Shown: piece by piece, positions 10,068 through 20,875 of the stretch
How the letters are laid out: every line of letters starts with the position of its first letter
How positions within the stretch are numbered: position 1 is the first letter of the stretch
From: Tritrichomonas musculus
Lineage: Eukaryota > Parabasalia > Tritrichomonadida > Tritrichomonadidae
DNA: 64,000 nt
Direction of reading: 5' to 3'
Assembly (NCBI GenBank): GCA_039105265.1
Contig: JAPFFF010000018.1
Coordinates: 2,604,001-2,668,000, forward strand
Notes under the pieces: generated by a model
Databases searched by the model: none
What the model saw: the letters and a program-made list of their open reading frames with translations, nothing else
Told to the model about the DNA's origin: nothing
Program-made: the position numbers and the translations under genes

Positions 10068-12581
10068 TTAACCATTTAACGGGTCAAAGAAAGCGTTTGG
10101 AAGAGGTCTATTTCCAGCTTCGCTGTGACTGCTAAGAAGGCTTGAAGACATGATTTGAGTTTCGCCTTCATCTTGCTGTTCAGATATTCTAACGATTTCC
10201 ATGAAAACACGCTCAAGTGAAGAAGAGGAGCAAGTATAGTAACAAAATCCGTTATCGTTTTTCTTTCCTTCACCCATTTTCTCAAATAAATCTGGTAATG
10301 TAATCATTGATGCTGGAATTGAATAAATTCTTGCCTTAGGTCTTGATATAGTCATTTCAGCTAAAGGTAAAACGTTTGCAAAGAAATTATCGCACTTAAT
10401 TGCTGTTTCCTCAGAGTCATCATCAAGAAGAATATCAATTTTGAATTCTGTTCCGAATTTTTGTGATAAATATTGTGGAGTTCCATAAGTATAAACGCAT
10501 CCTTTGATCATTATTGATATAACATCGCAAAGAGCTTCTGCTTCGCTTAACAAGTGTGTGCAAAGCATAAAAGTCCTATGACCACGATATGATTGAATCA
10601 ACTCATGAACGTTGTGTCGAGCAACAGGATCAAGAGAAGATGTTGGTTCATCAAGAAGAATAATGCTACTTGGTGAGTAAAAAGCAAGCGCTATAGCTAA
10701 TTTTCGAGCATTTCCACCTGACAATTCCCGAACTGGCTTATCAACAAATTTTGTTAAATCAAGCATTTGGATTAAATGTGCTGCTGATCGTTCAGCTTCT
10801 CTTTGGTCAAGTCTGTGGATAAGACAATACATATAAAAGTGTTCTCTAACTGTCATTTCGAAGCAAAGATGTGTATTAAATTGTGGACAAATTGATAAAA
10901 CCGTAGGGTCATGGAATTTGGAAATATCTTGACCGTTGATTTCAATGGTTCCATTTGATGGTGGAATCATTGATGTGATCATTTTAATTAACGTAGTTTT
11001 TCCAGCTCCATTTGCGCCAAGGAACCCAAATAAAGCTCCATTTTTCACACCAATTGTAACGTTGTTGACTGCAGAAATAGGAAGGCCTTCCGTGTTAAAG
11101 TAAAGACGAGAAACATGTTTAATTGCAACTGCTAAAGGAGTGCCTGATTCAACAATTTTTTCGAGTTCTCTTGCTTCTTTTGTAACTGGATGTCTTGCTT
11201 TTTGATCAATGAAAAATTGAGTATATTTATTGTATGTTGATTGAGCATCTTTCCTACCATATTTGATTCGAAGTGTTTCGATTAAATAGAGCAAAAAAAT
11301 GTAGATTGGAATATCAACAAGCTCCATGATGAAGAATGCTTGAACATTCTTGTTCGTGGTCCAATAAGTGTGGAAATCAAGTTTAAGAAATGATATGTGA
11401 AGACACATCTGAGCTAATGCTCTTTGAAGAAGTATATGTGGAAGTAGTCCATATATCCAATCAAGCCAAACAGGGTCAACAAATGTATATCGAGTAAAAT
11501 CAACAATAACTGGAATGCACATTACAACGCAAAGAATAACAAAAAGCTGTCTTGGTGCTGATTCTGGCGATGAAAACATGAATGAAATGCAATAAGTAAA
11601 AAGAACAAAAGAAGGTCCTACTGCAATAAGCAAATAAATAGTACTGACGACATTATCCAAAAATGCTCGAATGCGGCAAAGAATGAATAGGCCCCAGACA
11701 ATAACAACAGTAACCCACCAAACAAGCAGATCAACTATAAATGTAGCAAGCCAATAAGGCAAAAGTGATAATGTGCTTGCAACCATGTAGTCACGAACTT
11801 CTCCACGAATGTCAGTTATGGGCTGTGTAATAAATAATTGTATAATTGAAATAAGCCCAACAGTTGTAACAAAAGGACCAAGTTGAGCATAAATAAGTTC
11901 AACGAAATATCGTTCTAACTCGGTAACTTCAAATGTAAAATCAGCTTCTGGGCCTAATTCATGTTTCCAAACCATTCTTGTAACCTCAACACGTGCAGCA
12001 AGTTCAAGTTCTGTATATTGTGATGTATTATGAAGAATTGTCATATTAATCATTGGATAATAATTATTAAAAATCATACCAATGGTAACAATTGGCTTAT
12101 TTTTCGGACTTTTGACAGCTTCATTGTACATATATGCATTAAGTTCATCACGAGAGGAAAAATTTTTATAATTTGGATTCATTCCTGTTTCATTTTTATA
12201 CATTTCGGTAAAAATATCAACATATGGAAGATGTTGTTCGGTTTCATCACTTGCTGCAACTAAAATATCTTTTCCATAATCAGATAAAAGCTTGAAATTC
12301 ATTGGACTTGATATTTCTTGCATTAGAGAAGACATCAAATAGTGCGCTATAACAGCTAAAAATGTGAAAAAAAGTGTCATTGCATATGTTGTGAGTATCA
12401 TTCTTATTGACCTTTTAATTGATATTAAACGCCGGAATAATATTGCTTTAAAATGAGATCCATAAAAATGATATCCTTCAAATTTCTGATGATGAACTAA
12501 ATTTGTATAAGATGCACGATCTCCATTATCTAATAATGCTTCTGATGATACAATACTCTCAAGATCGTTCCAATTCTTCAT
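10068..12581 (-). CDS. ABCA-type ABC transporter, half-size
   Basis: An 837-residue membrane ATPase. A first membrane segment lies near residues 60-85, followed by a non-membrane domain of about 150 residues (probably extracytoplasmic) and then a cluster of about six hydrophobic segments between residues 230 and 440. One ATP-binding domain follows: Walker A GANGAGKTT near residue 517, Q-loop CPQFNTHL, signature LSGGN near 618, Walker B IILLDEPTSSLDP near 640 and the switch His in CTHLLSEA. The TM1-large loop-TM cluster-NBD order is that of the ABCA family, whose members move lipids or sterols. Animal ABCA proteins have two such halves; this one has a single half, so it must pair with itself or another half. 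Substrate and membrane are unknown. A two-helix N-terminal cytosolic stretch of about 55 residues precedes TM1. Confidence 0.92.
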   Translation of the reverse strand: MKNWNDLESIVSSEALLDNGDRASYTNLVHHQKFEGYHFYGSHFKAILFRRLISIKRSIRMILTTYAMTLFFTFLAVIAHYLMSSLMQEISSPMNFKLLSDYGKDILVAASDETEQHLPYVDIFTEMYKNETGMNPNYKNFSSRDELNAYMYNEAVKSPKNKPIVTIGMIFNNYYPMINMTILHNTSQYTELELAARVEVTRMVWKHELGPEADFTFEVTELERYFVELIYAQLGPFVTTVGLISIIQLFITQPITDIRGEVRDYMVASTLSLLPYWLATFIVDLLVWWVTVVIVWGLFILCRIRAFLDNVVSTIYLLIAVGPSFVLFTYCISFMFSSPESAPRQLFVILCVVMCIPVIVDFTRYTFVDPVWLDWIYGLLPHILLQRALAQMCLHISFLKLDFHTYWTTNKNVQAFFIMELVDIPIYIFLLYLIETLRIKYGRKDAQSTYNKYTQFFIDQKARHPVTKEARELEKIVESGTPLAVAIKHVSRLYFNTEGLPISAVNNVTIGVKNGALFGFLGANGAGKTTLIKMITSMIPPSNGTIEINGQDISKFHDPTVLSICPQFNTHLCFEMTVREHFYMYCLIHRLDQREAERSAAHLIQMLDLTKFVDKPVRELSGGNARKLAIALAFYSPSSIILLDEPTSSLDPVARHNVHELIQSYRGHRTFMLCTHLLSEAEALCDVISIMIKGCVYTYGTPQYLSQKFGTEFKIDILLDDDSEETAIKCDNFFANVLPLAEMTISRPKARIYSIPASMITLPDLFEKMGEGKKNDNGFCYYTCSSSSLERVFMEIVRISEQQDEGETQIMSSSLLSSHSEAGNRPLPNAFFDPLNG

Positions 12582-13295
12582 TTATTTAATTTTAAGGACA
12601 ACGATAGAGATTTTTCTGAGATTTAGTATTTGAAATTTTCTGTTTCAGTTCAGAATTTGCAAATAAAGTTTTGAACATACGATACAAAAAAAATTTTTGT
12701 TTCTTCGTCATTATTGTATGCAAGTTTAAAAATATTTTCATCAAAAATAGATATTTTCAAAAAAATTGAAAAAGAGGTTCAAAAATTGAAATATTTTTTT
12801 TTTTATGACTAAAGATTGAATAGTTATTCTGTCTGTTTTTTATTTTTTCTATAGTAAAGTTGTACAAGCCTATCTTTGATATATATTATATCAAATGGTC
12901 TAAACGGTGCTTTATTCTTTTTAGGTTTTTAGTATTTAAATTATATACACTGCTCAGTGAGCAGTGCTCACATCTTTTTCTTTTTTTTTTTTTGAAATGT
13001 ATGAAATAGCAAGTTAAAAGTCAATAATATGAAATTAATGATTTAAATTGTTGTAAACATCAATAATAATAATCAACTCATGGTCTTTGAATATATTTAA
13101 ATTGATTATATGAATCAAAATCTGTCTTTTTAAAAAAATATTCACAAATGAAGAATATTTGTTTCAGCACAGTTAGGTACTGTTTATATTCATATAGCAT
13201 TAAACATTCATTGAAACTAAGCTTAAAAGTAATAAAATTTTAGTTTCTCTAGAACTTTTTCTACACTATTTTAACTGTTTAATATAATTCAATAA
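12582..13295. other. Gene-free spacer between divergent genes
   Basis: About 714 bp of AT-rich sequence separating the divergent starts of the ABC transporter and the small coiled-coil protein. It should hold both promoters. No coding potential was seen. The only GC-richer landmark is the palindrome at 12948-12970, listed separately. Confidence 0.5.
12948..12970. repeat. Overlapping palindromes in a promoter spacer
   Basis: CACTGCTCAGTGAGCAGTG (12948-12966) folds as nine paired bases around a single central base, and TGAGCAGTGCTCA (12958-12970) is a second near-perfect palindrome that shares half of the first. The block stands out in an AT-rich spacer between divergent genes. It could be a dimeric protein-binding site or a cruciform; no function is shown. 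Confidence 0.6.
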
Positions 13296-14249
13296 ATGAA
13301 ATCTTCATCAAAATCACTTTCTCCAAAAATATCGCCTAAGAATTCACCAAAAACACCATCAAAATATTCACAAAAAAGCTCTTCATCTACATCGCCATCA
13401 ATTAAGAAATCGCCAAATTCAAAAAAAATACAAGAACTTCGATTATTACATAGAAATGCTATTGATAAACTTGATTTTTTGGAGGCCGAAAATATTGAAA
13501 AACAAATTTTTGAACTCAAAGCTGGAACGCAAAACGATCAGATTTCCGCCATTAAATCAGAATTCGAAGAAGCAATCTTGAACCATATTAATTATTATAA
13601 GCAAAAGCTTGCTGAAATAATTGATACTAAAGAATCTAATGATTACGATTTTCGTGTTCAAATTAACACGAGTTTTGAAAATTTAAAACTTAAGCAAATG
13701 AATGAAATGGCAGATCTTGAAAAAGTCTATGCGAACGATCGTCTTAAAGAAACGCAGCGACTTTCACCTGATTATGAAAACTTCATTCTCAGAGCAAAGT
13801 CTGCTGGTGCTCTACATGATTATAAGCTAGCTGCAGAATTACAAAACTCTGCTTTTTTAGTATCGCAATCCTACCTTGATAAGAGGTTGGCCCAAGTTGA
13901 TAAAGATTATGAAGCAAAAAATGAAGCTTTAATGCAAAAGCATACAAAAGAAATAATTTTGCTTGTTAGAAGACTTGAATCTGGCCTTCAAAAAATAATA
14001 GAAAAAAGTGAAAAAGCTCAAAATCAAGAAAAAAATATTTTAGATTCAAAATTAATAAACGAATATAAAAAAGTATCAAGAAAAATCCAATTACAGGCAA
14101 ACGAAATATCATCTCACTTGCAAGAAATCGATCAATCATTATCTCAAATATTAGTCGAAAACTCAATTGATATTCCCAAAATTCTTTGTGAATCAGTGAA
14201 GAATTCAACAAAATTTCCATTAACATATTTGCCAAATTCTCCAAAATGA
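13296..14249 (+). CDS. Small coiled-coil protein with UVR-like motif
   Basis: A 317-residue protein. Residues 1-45 are a disordered Ser/Pro/Lys tail with repeated SPK and SPS motifs, typical of kinase-regulated tails. Residues about 46-75 (ELRLLHRNAIDKLDFLEAEN and following) resemble the UVR helical-hairpin consensus of alternating Leu, Asp-Phe and Ala. A related stretch occurs near residues 165-190 (SAGALHDYKLAAELQNSA). The rest is predicted coiled coil, up to about residue 290. UVR-like hairpins occur in bacterial UvrB/UvrC but also in many unrelated eukaryotic coiled-coil proteins, so DNA repair is not implied. A cytoskeletal role is a reasonable guess only. TCAATAA immediately precedes the ATG and may be its initiator. 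Confidence 0.8.
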   Translation: MKSSSKSLSPKISPKNSPKTPSKYSQKSSSSTSPSIKKSPNSKKIQELRLLHRNAIDKLDFLEAENIEKQIFELKAGTQNDQISAIKSEFEEAILNHINYYKQKLAEIIDTKESNDYDFRVQINTSFENLKLKQMNEMADLEKVYANDRLKETQRLSPDYENFILRAKSAGALHDYKLAAELQNSAFLVSQSYLDKRLAQVDKDYEAKNEALMQKHTKEIILLVRRLESGLQKIIEKSEKAQNQEKNILDSKLINEYKKVSRKIQLQANEISSHLQEIDQSLSQILVENSIDIPKILCESVKNSTKFPLTYLPNSPK

Positions 14250-14480
14250 ATGCAGCTTTTAAATTCAGTTTTTACTCGCATTATGATTTTTTCATTTGTA
14301 AACAAATGAGCCAAAAAAGATGAATTGTATTTATTAATGAAATATCCAAATATTGCAAATCAATTGATTATTAATTAATGTTCAAGATAAATATTCCAAA
14401 TAATGTTATATGGATATTTTATCCCTGTTTATAAATATTTATATGTAATATATGATTATTATTTTTTATTATTGTCATTT

Positions 14481-16136
14481 TTAACTTTTGAGATCAAATA
14501 ATCCTAAAATTTCGAGTGTTGTAAGTCTAACAATATCACTTCCTTTATCATTTTCATTAATATCAAAGCGCAATTTTGAGAATGGATGGTCATTGCTTGT
14601 AAACGGTACTTCGCAAGGTTCGGTTGGATCTGCATAGGTAATTACAGTTGGATTTCGATCATCATCAGAGCGAACTTCAAATCTATTAACGAGACCTCTT
14701 GAATTTTTGGACAGATGTTTGAATTGCTCTAATGAGCCAACAGTTTCATTATGCTTGAATAAAACACGTGAGTCAAAAAATATTTTTGATGGAGTGAATT
14801 TAGCTTCTTTGCCAAGAGAAAATTGGAAGAAAGGTTTTGTTTTATTTGTTCCTGTGCCTGTTATATAGTGGTATTTTGGATCTTGAATAAAAGCGTTTTC
14901 AACTTTTTGCGAGCTAATCAAAGGAGGTGTACAGTCATTTTTTGGGTCCATAATGATAAATCCATATTTAATAGGATCAAATGGTTTGCATGACCCTCCA
15001 AGCGTTCGAATGAACTCAACAAGAGAAACGGTAACATCATTAATCTTTAACAATGACACATCTGAAAGCAATTTAAGCCATTGCATAAGATACCATCGAG
15101 ATGTATTATCTGTGTCAGTGAAATTAACTTTTGACTTTCCATCAGTTGCCGTTGCCCTCTGGAAAAACCTTAAGCAATTTCGCCTTCTGTTTATTATAGT
15201 ATTAATATGAGATTGAAGATATCTATCTGGAAGCCAATTGCATCCATATTGAATTATATATATATAGAATATTGGGTCCTTAATTTTATTTTTATTGTCT
15301 GATACAAAAACATTTGCAAGAGCTTCTTTGTCATCTTCGGTAAGTGATTGTAGTCCTCTTTCTTTTACATAATCTTCAATGTATTTAACAACCAAATTAT
15401 CACCTGCCTGAGCCTTTTGTAGTCGAAAATTGTCAACTTTTTTATATATATCTTCATTAAATTTCCTTAGTTCTCCTCTATCTTGAGATCTGGTATCTTT
15501 CTCCCTTTGCTCATCTTCCCTCCTCTTGACTTCAAGAGGATAGTCTAGATATCTTTGTTTTAGAACAGCTGCAAAAACTGGAGGAGAAAGTGCTTTATAA
15601 ATTTGTGTAATATCAAATACATCAGGTTCCCCAAATTCAATATTAATAAAGTGTTTGCAAATCATTGGGGCTAATGCGATGGCGTCTTCAACAAGATCAT
15701 TTTTAATAAATGTCTCAGCAAAATATAAAAGTGTTTCATCGTTTTGGGATGCATCAATGTAAAATGTTCTCAGTATACTGGAAATTTGGGGAAATTTATA
15801 AACCTGAGCAATCTTGAGCAGATATGGGAGATTTGAAACATTGACTACCAAATAGTTCTTTTTCAAAATATTTATAAAAAGTTCCATATATTCGCGTTCT
15901 ACTTGATCAATATGAACAGTAACGCAATTTGCTTGAGAGAATTCATAACCTTTTTTGGGGTGCGCATTGAAGTAATCTTCGAACCATTGTGAGCTTTTTG
16001 CCAATAAAATTCTATTGCAATAAATCGGATCGCCGTTATTAAATTCTAGACAGCAATCATTAAAGACGTCTGTATTTTTAGAGATTTCATCAAATCGTGT
16101 AGGTAGACGAATGAAAAGCTTGTAATTGTTCGTCAT
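14481..16136 (-). CDS. BTB/POZ-domain protein
   Basis: A 551-residue protein. Residues about 20-130 fit a BTB/POZ fold: DCCLEFNNGDPIYCNRILLA, then SSQWFEDYF, a VHIDQVEREYMELFINILK strand-helix unit and LPYLLKIAQVYKFPQI. This is followed by a BACK-like helical stretch (residues 130-200), a charged helix around residues 205-240 (KRREDEQREKDTR) and a middle helical part. The last 170 residues look beta-rich (YGFIIMDP, FTPSKIFFDSRVLF, NRFEVRSDDD) and may be a ligand- or glycan-binding beta-sandwich, which I cannot name with certainty. BTB proteins usually dimerise and serve as adaptors, often for cullin ligases. The TCATTT initiator core at 16154-16149 lies 16 bases before the ATG. Confidence 0.75.
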   Translation of the reverse strand: MTNNYKLFIRLPTRFDEISKNTDVFNDCCLEFNNGDPIYCNRILLAKSSQWFEDYFNAHPKKGYEFSQANCVTVHIDQVEREYMELFINILKKNYLVVNVSNLPYLLKIAQVYKFPQISSILRTFYIDASQNDETLLYFAETFIKNDLVEDAIALAPMICKHFINIEFGEPDVFDITQIYKALSPPVFAAVLKQRYLDYPLEVKRREDEQREKDTRSQDRGELRKFNEDIYKKVDNFRLQKAQAGDNLVVKYIEDYVKERGLQSLTEDDKEALANVFVSDNKNKIKDPIFYIYIIQYGCNWLPDRYLQSHINTIINRRRNCLRFFQRATATDGKSKVNFTDTDNTSRWYLMQWLKLLSDVSLLKINDVTVSLVEFIRTLGGSCKPFDPIKYGFIIMDPKNDCTPPLISSQKVENAFIQDPKYHYITGTGTNKTKPFFQFSLGKEAKFTPSKIFFDSRVLFKHNETVGSLEQFKHLSKNSRGLVNRFEVRSDDDRNPTVITYADPTEPCEVPFTSNDHPFSKLRFDINENDKGSDIVRLTTLEILGLFDLKS

Positions 16137-16148
16137 AAATAATTGTCT

Positions 16149-16154
16149 AAATGA
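16149..16154 (-). promoter_or_regulatory. Initiator motif of the BTB gene
   Basis: Read on the minus strand, this is TCATTT, matching the trichomonad Inr core. The presumed +1 A is 16 bases before the start codon of the BTB gene. Confidence 0.5.
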
Positions 16155-16324
16155 AAATTGGCAGAATTGTGAAATTTGTTGTCAAAATTAAAAAAAAAAT
16201 TTGTCATCATGTTATCATTATAATTTTGAAGTTTAGCATTACTAATATAAGTCATTATAAAGCTATAATGATTTATAATTATTTCTTTATTTGTGTAATA
16301 AGCTGCAATGAGCATTTAAATTAT

Positions 16325-17696
16325 TACAAATAAAGAGGATGTCCCACAAACTAAATAGTCTATAAATTCTTCCATATTTTTGATATTGTTTTTAATATTT
16401 TATATTAAAATTAAATAAACTATATAATTATTATTTTGTCGAAGAAAATTTAAAATATACAACAAATAAACTTTTGTTTCAAAATTGAATTATTTTTCAA
16501 TATTTTGAATATGATTCATCAAAATAAAAAAAATATTTTTTTTGGCTTAATTTAATTGAAATACAGATTTTTATTAATGAAATTTATATTTAAAAATAAT
16601 CCTCTGAAAGTAAAACTCTTGATTTTTAATATATTTGTTCAAATTAATTTGATTAATTTAAGATTCCGAAAAGAAAATCCATAAGAAAGAATATTATAGC
16701 AAATAAATGATAAAAATCAAAAGTTATTATTAAACATAATTATTATTTCTTGAAAATTGTTTTTATTCATTATTATTCATTGGTTTTTTTTTTCATTTTT
16801 TGCAGTAGAAGATGAGCTAGTACCAAAATCGTGTGAACTTATGAAGTATTTATAAAAATTTAACTTAAGTTTATTGTTTAGGTCGTAAATATTTTGAAAT
16901 TAAATAGATTAGGTAATTTTTTTTTAGCAATTACCAACTTTTTGTAATTTAAAAATCTGAAATCCTAATTTTTGGAGTATATAAATAATGATACCATCAT
17001 TTAATAATATAAATTTCTTTCCAAGTTGTATGTGATTATCTGAATTCTAGTAATAAGCTTAGCAAACTATCCTTTATTTCCAAATATCGGATCTATTCGA
17101 TCTATTATATTTCTATAATTGATTTTTTTGCTTTTGATTGCTTCATGTTTTCATATAAAAAGAATAAAAACCAAATTGTACGTTAAGAATTTTAAATTTA
17201 ACGTACTGAGCCATTGAAATTTTCTTTTTTTTTTGAATTAGTATTTGGTCAAAAATGATTAAGCAAATTTATTTGCTAATATCTTAATTTTAACTCGACA
17301 AATTTTTGATTAATATATTAATTTATAATTTAATAAAATTAAAAAAAATAAAATAATGATTAATAGAATATTTATAGACTATTTTTTTGTTTCAATCAAA
17401 ACAACTTGATGATCTTGTTTTTACAAAAGAAAATCAAAATCGTGGCGCAAAAATGCAAATTACTAATATAATCATGCTACTAATGCTGTATATCCTTTCA
17501 AAACAAAAAAATATATTTACAAGTCAAAGATATTGAGAATTATATTATTTTCACGAATCAGTCATTCAGCTAAATTATAAGTAGATTTAAACTTTATCGC
17601 TTACATTTATTTGATTTTTCTTATTTTGAACAACAATAAAATAGATATCATTGAAAAAAATTGAATTTTATTTCTGTGGGACATCCTCTACAAATA
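16325..17696. mobile_element. 1.36-kb non-autonomous inverted-repeat element
   Basis: Perfect 15-bp inverted termini AGAGGATGTCCCACA at 16334-16348 and its complement at 17675-17689, flanked by a perfect 8-bp direct repeat TACAAATA at 16325-16332 and 17689-17696. If the 8-bp repeat is the target duplication, the element is 16333-17688. The inside is AT-rich with no coding frame, so the element would depend on a transposase made elsewhere. Just inside the left terminus, AATAGTCTATAAA (16354-16366) has its exact complement at 17371-17383, about 290 bp before the right end. An 8-bp duplication fits hAT, and an imperfect ninth base would fit MULE; the superfamily is not settled. Confidence 0.75.
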
Positions 17697-20629
17697 GCAA
17701 TAACTTGAATTAGAGTTTTTCAGAATTTTCGGTTAGTTTTCAAATTTGAATGCTTCATTCAACTTGAATATATATATGAAAAGGAGGACGGAGTTGTCGG
17801 TTATGACAAAACATTATTTTGTTTTTTTACTTCTAAAATTAATTATAATATTATATATTAAGAAATTAATGATAGACAATTAGGGATTTTTATCGTAAGA
17901 AACAAAAGATATTTGCAAAACAAAAATTAATTTTCAGAAAAAGTTTGTTAATTGAAAAAAAAAAATTCATATATCTCTCAATTCCAAGTTACACATATCA
18001 TAGAAGAAATGTAACTTGAATTTTTTTACGGATTCTTATTTAATAAAAATATAGTGAATGGTATATTTGTTTTTTATATATATGTATCTATATTTTATAA
18101 ATATAATATAGTTGTAATTGGTGTTTCATAATAAGATATTGTCTAAGTAATATAAAAATAAATTGAATATTATTTATTTTTTCTTTCAATTTTATTTTTT
18201 TTGTTTTCTGAGCTATGTTATTCAATTTTCTGAGATTATAGCTTTTCAGAATTTTTTTCTTATAAATAAAAGTGATGAAAATTTAATATTATCCTTGCAA
18301 TATATTGGCCAAACCATTTTTTTAATATATTTTTAAATATTTATTTATATTAATATTTTAAATTTTTATGATATTTAAGTTTAATTTATATTTTTTTATT
18401 ATAATATTTAATAGAAATATTAAATCGGTGTAAAATATATAATTTCATTTTATAAAATGCTCTTATATATTGATAATAAATCTTTTAATTAAATTTTTAT
18501 TTATCATTTTTTATTGAAAGAGAAAATATTATTTAATTAAAAGATTTTTTATAAAATTATTAATTTTTTGCAATTCAGAATAATAATAGACATTTATATC
18601 ATATTTATTTGTATATCGTATATATACATATAATTATATTAATGATATTATATAAATATTATTAAATTATTGGAAGATATGTTACTTTTAATGCATAAAA
18701 AAAATTGAATTTAAAAAGATTGTTTTTGATAATTATTGTTTAAGATCTATCTTTAAATTGATAATTTGAATATAATTAAATATTAATTTTATTATATTAT
18801 ATTATATGTAATGCTATGAATAATTAATTAAAAATCACATTTAAATGAATTATCATTTGATCCAAATAAAAATAAACTTTGTTGGAAACAATTTGTAGTA
18901 GGAATTGATTATATTAATGTTATAATGTATAAACATAACTATATTTTTAATTATTATGAAAATTTTTAAATTAATCAAATAACCAAAATAAAATTAGGAA
19001 ATGCACAAATTTATTTTTTACATTAAAAATGTAATTTAAAATTATAAAACCTATATAGTAACAGTGTTTTTTAAAATAATATAAGAGCAATTTTTCTTTT
19101 TTGGATATAAATAAAAGTTTTACAAGCATTTAACTACAATTAAAAAGCTATAAATATAAAAATATATAGATAATATTAATTCTATGATGAAGAATAAAAG
19201 AAATTATTATTGAATAGGTTTTGTACTTTTTTTTCAAATGCTTTAAAATATTGAGTACTAAAGATTATAATTAATTCAAAAATTCAGATGAATATTTTTA
19301 ATTTCATAATTCATAAAACAATTTAATCTTAGTTAAATATAATATTAAATAAAATATAATGCAAAACTAACAATAATATTATAATTTAAATTGTATAAAT
19401 GCTCTCTCAATTTATTTTTTAAATTTGAAAGTAATTGAGTATACAGTGAAAAATTGCATATTCAAAAAGTTTAGTAATACATAATTTTTTCCAAATTCTT
19501 TCTTCAAAAATAATGAAAGATTTCTACGACCGATTTCTTTTTTGGTATGATCATTAATATTAATTGAACACTTCTAACCTTCTATATAAGTGGCTACCTT
19601 AGAATTTTATCCTAAATTCAAAATTAACAAATCCATTATTAAAATCTTTATTTTTTTGTTGTCAAAAATCATATTAAATCCTGTAAAAATATTTATCCTT
19701 TATTAATAAGCAACTTTCCTAGCTTCTATTGCTAAAATATTTATTTAAATAGCATTTTAAACGAGTTTTATTTTTTCATATTAACGTACAAAAAAACGTT
19801 CTGCGTTCTCCTTTATATATGATAATTATTTTATAATTTCAAATTAGGGTTTTATATAAAATTGCGGTTATCCTCAATTTTGAATGCCCCCTTGAAAATC
19901 AAATTCAATTTTTTCTGATAAAAGTACCGATTTCGAGATCACGATCAATAAATAAAATCATTAAAATCGATATGCGCCATTAGATTATATATCATCAAAC
20001 ATGATTAGTTTACTGATTTATTTTGAGTCCTAGAAATACTAGTTAGATTATTTTTTACATATAATATATTTTTTTAAACTTTTGTTTTTGGTTTGAAATA
20101 TGATAATAATATTGAAATTGCGAATTTTTAATTGTTTTTGGGTGTTTAGCATGAATTTTTTAGTTTTCTACTTGTCTTATTTGATATCTTTTACCAGATA
20201 ATCCAGTTCATTAAAATAGTAAAAGAAAAAGGATCTTCCTGATATTTGTTAAATTTAAGTATACATAAATTAGCACTAATAACTGAAATTTTAGATAATT
20301 TTTTGACTTTAGAAAATTATTGATTTCTATTAGAAAATACAAATATGATTATATTTATTATCATGCCTAATGGTTTTTACAATACATAACATTTGATTTG
20401 AAAGTTTTTGAATATAGATAACTAACCAATAATTTGGAATAATTGAAAAATATTCATAATTAAATATTGATAATTAGTTTACAACTTTGGTAAATAATAT
20501 ATTTATTAAATTAAAATCATATAGATGATTTAAATGTTGAGATAAATAAAAAACAAAGATTAAAATATTGAATAGTTTACACATTATGTTTTCTGAGTTT
20601 AAAAACCCTATTTCAAATAAAAAAAAAAA
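17697..20629. other. Long AT-rich gene-free stretch
   Basis: Nearly 3 kb with very low GC and only short random frames on either strand. Homopolymer runs and TATA/ATAT simple sequence dominate, for example 18040-18120 and 18330-18470. I see no RNA gene, no inverted termini and no conserved protein remnant. Confidence 0.55.
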
Positions 20630-20709
20630 TGGTTGCTGTGGGGTTCGAACCCACGCCCTTTCGGACACGCGCCTGAAGCGTGCGCCTTGGACCACTCGGC
20701 CAAGCAACC
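20630..20709 (-). tRNA. tRNA-Leu(CAG)
   Basis: Read on the minus strand: a 7-bp acceptor stem GGTTGCT/AGCAACC, D-arm with the A-box TGGCCGAGTGG, anticodon stem CACGC/GCGTG around the loop TTCAGGC (anticodon CAG), a long variable arm of the type-II class, T-arm with the B-box GGTTCGAAC, and discriminator A. The long variable arm and anticodon make it leucine, decoding CUG. A run of T (A on the plus strand) follows directly as the RNA polymerase III terminator. No intron is present. A close relative with another anticodon lies at 39042-39121. Confidence 0.95.
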
Positions 20710-20766
20710 TTAATTGATTGAGAACTTTTTATAAATATGAATTAATACTTTCAAAAAAAATCCATG

Positions 20767-20817
20767 AAAGTCAATATTAGTTTGAAACCTAATAAAAAAA
20801 AAATTAATATTGACTTT
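20767..20817. repeat. Stem-loop between tRNA-Leu and glutamine synthetase
   Basis: AAAGTCAATATTA (20767-20779) and its exact complement TAATATTGACTTT (20805-20817) form a 13-bp stem with a 25-base AT-rich loop. It lies 59 bp past the end of the glutamine synthetase frame, in what would be its 3' flank. Confidence 0.5.
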
Positions 20818-20875
20818 TAAAAATTTATTAAGAAAATCTTCATTGAGATCTCAATAATAAAATATTAAAAATGAT

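Noticed and set aside
13429-13521. DNA-repair role from the UVR-like motif in the small coiled-coil protein
   Set aside because: UVR-like helical hairpins are common in unrelated coiled-coil proteins, and no nuclease or helicase domain is present.
14950-16136. Bacterial-style operon of neighbouring same-strand genes
   Set aside because: Genes here are separated by AT-rich spacers and have their own initiator motifs, as in trichomonad single-gene transcription.
17697-20629. Centromere or replication origin in the long AT-rich stretch
   Set aside because: Low GC alone is not evidence, and no satellite array or conserved motif was seen.
20474-20707. 77-residue reverse frame over the tRNA
   Set aside because: It is produced by the tRNA-Leu gene sequence and adjacent AT-rich spacer; no protein character.
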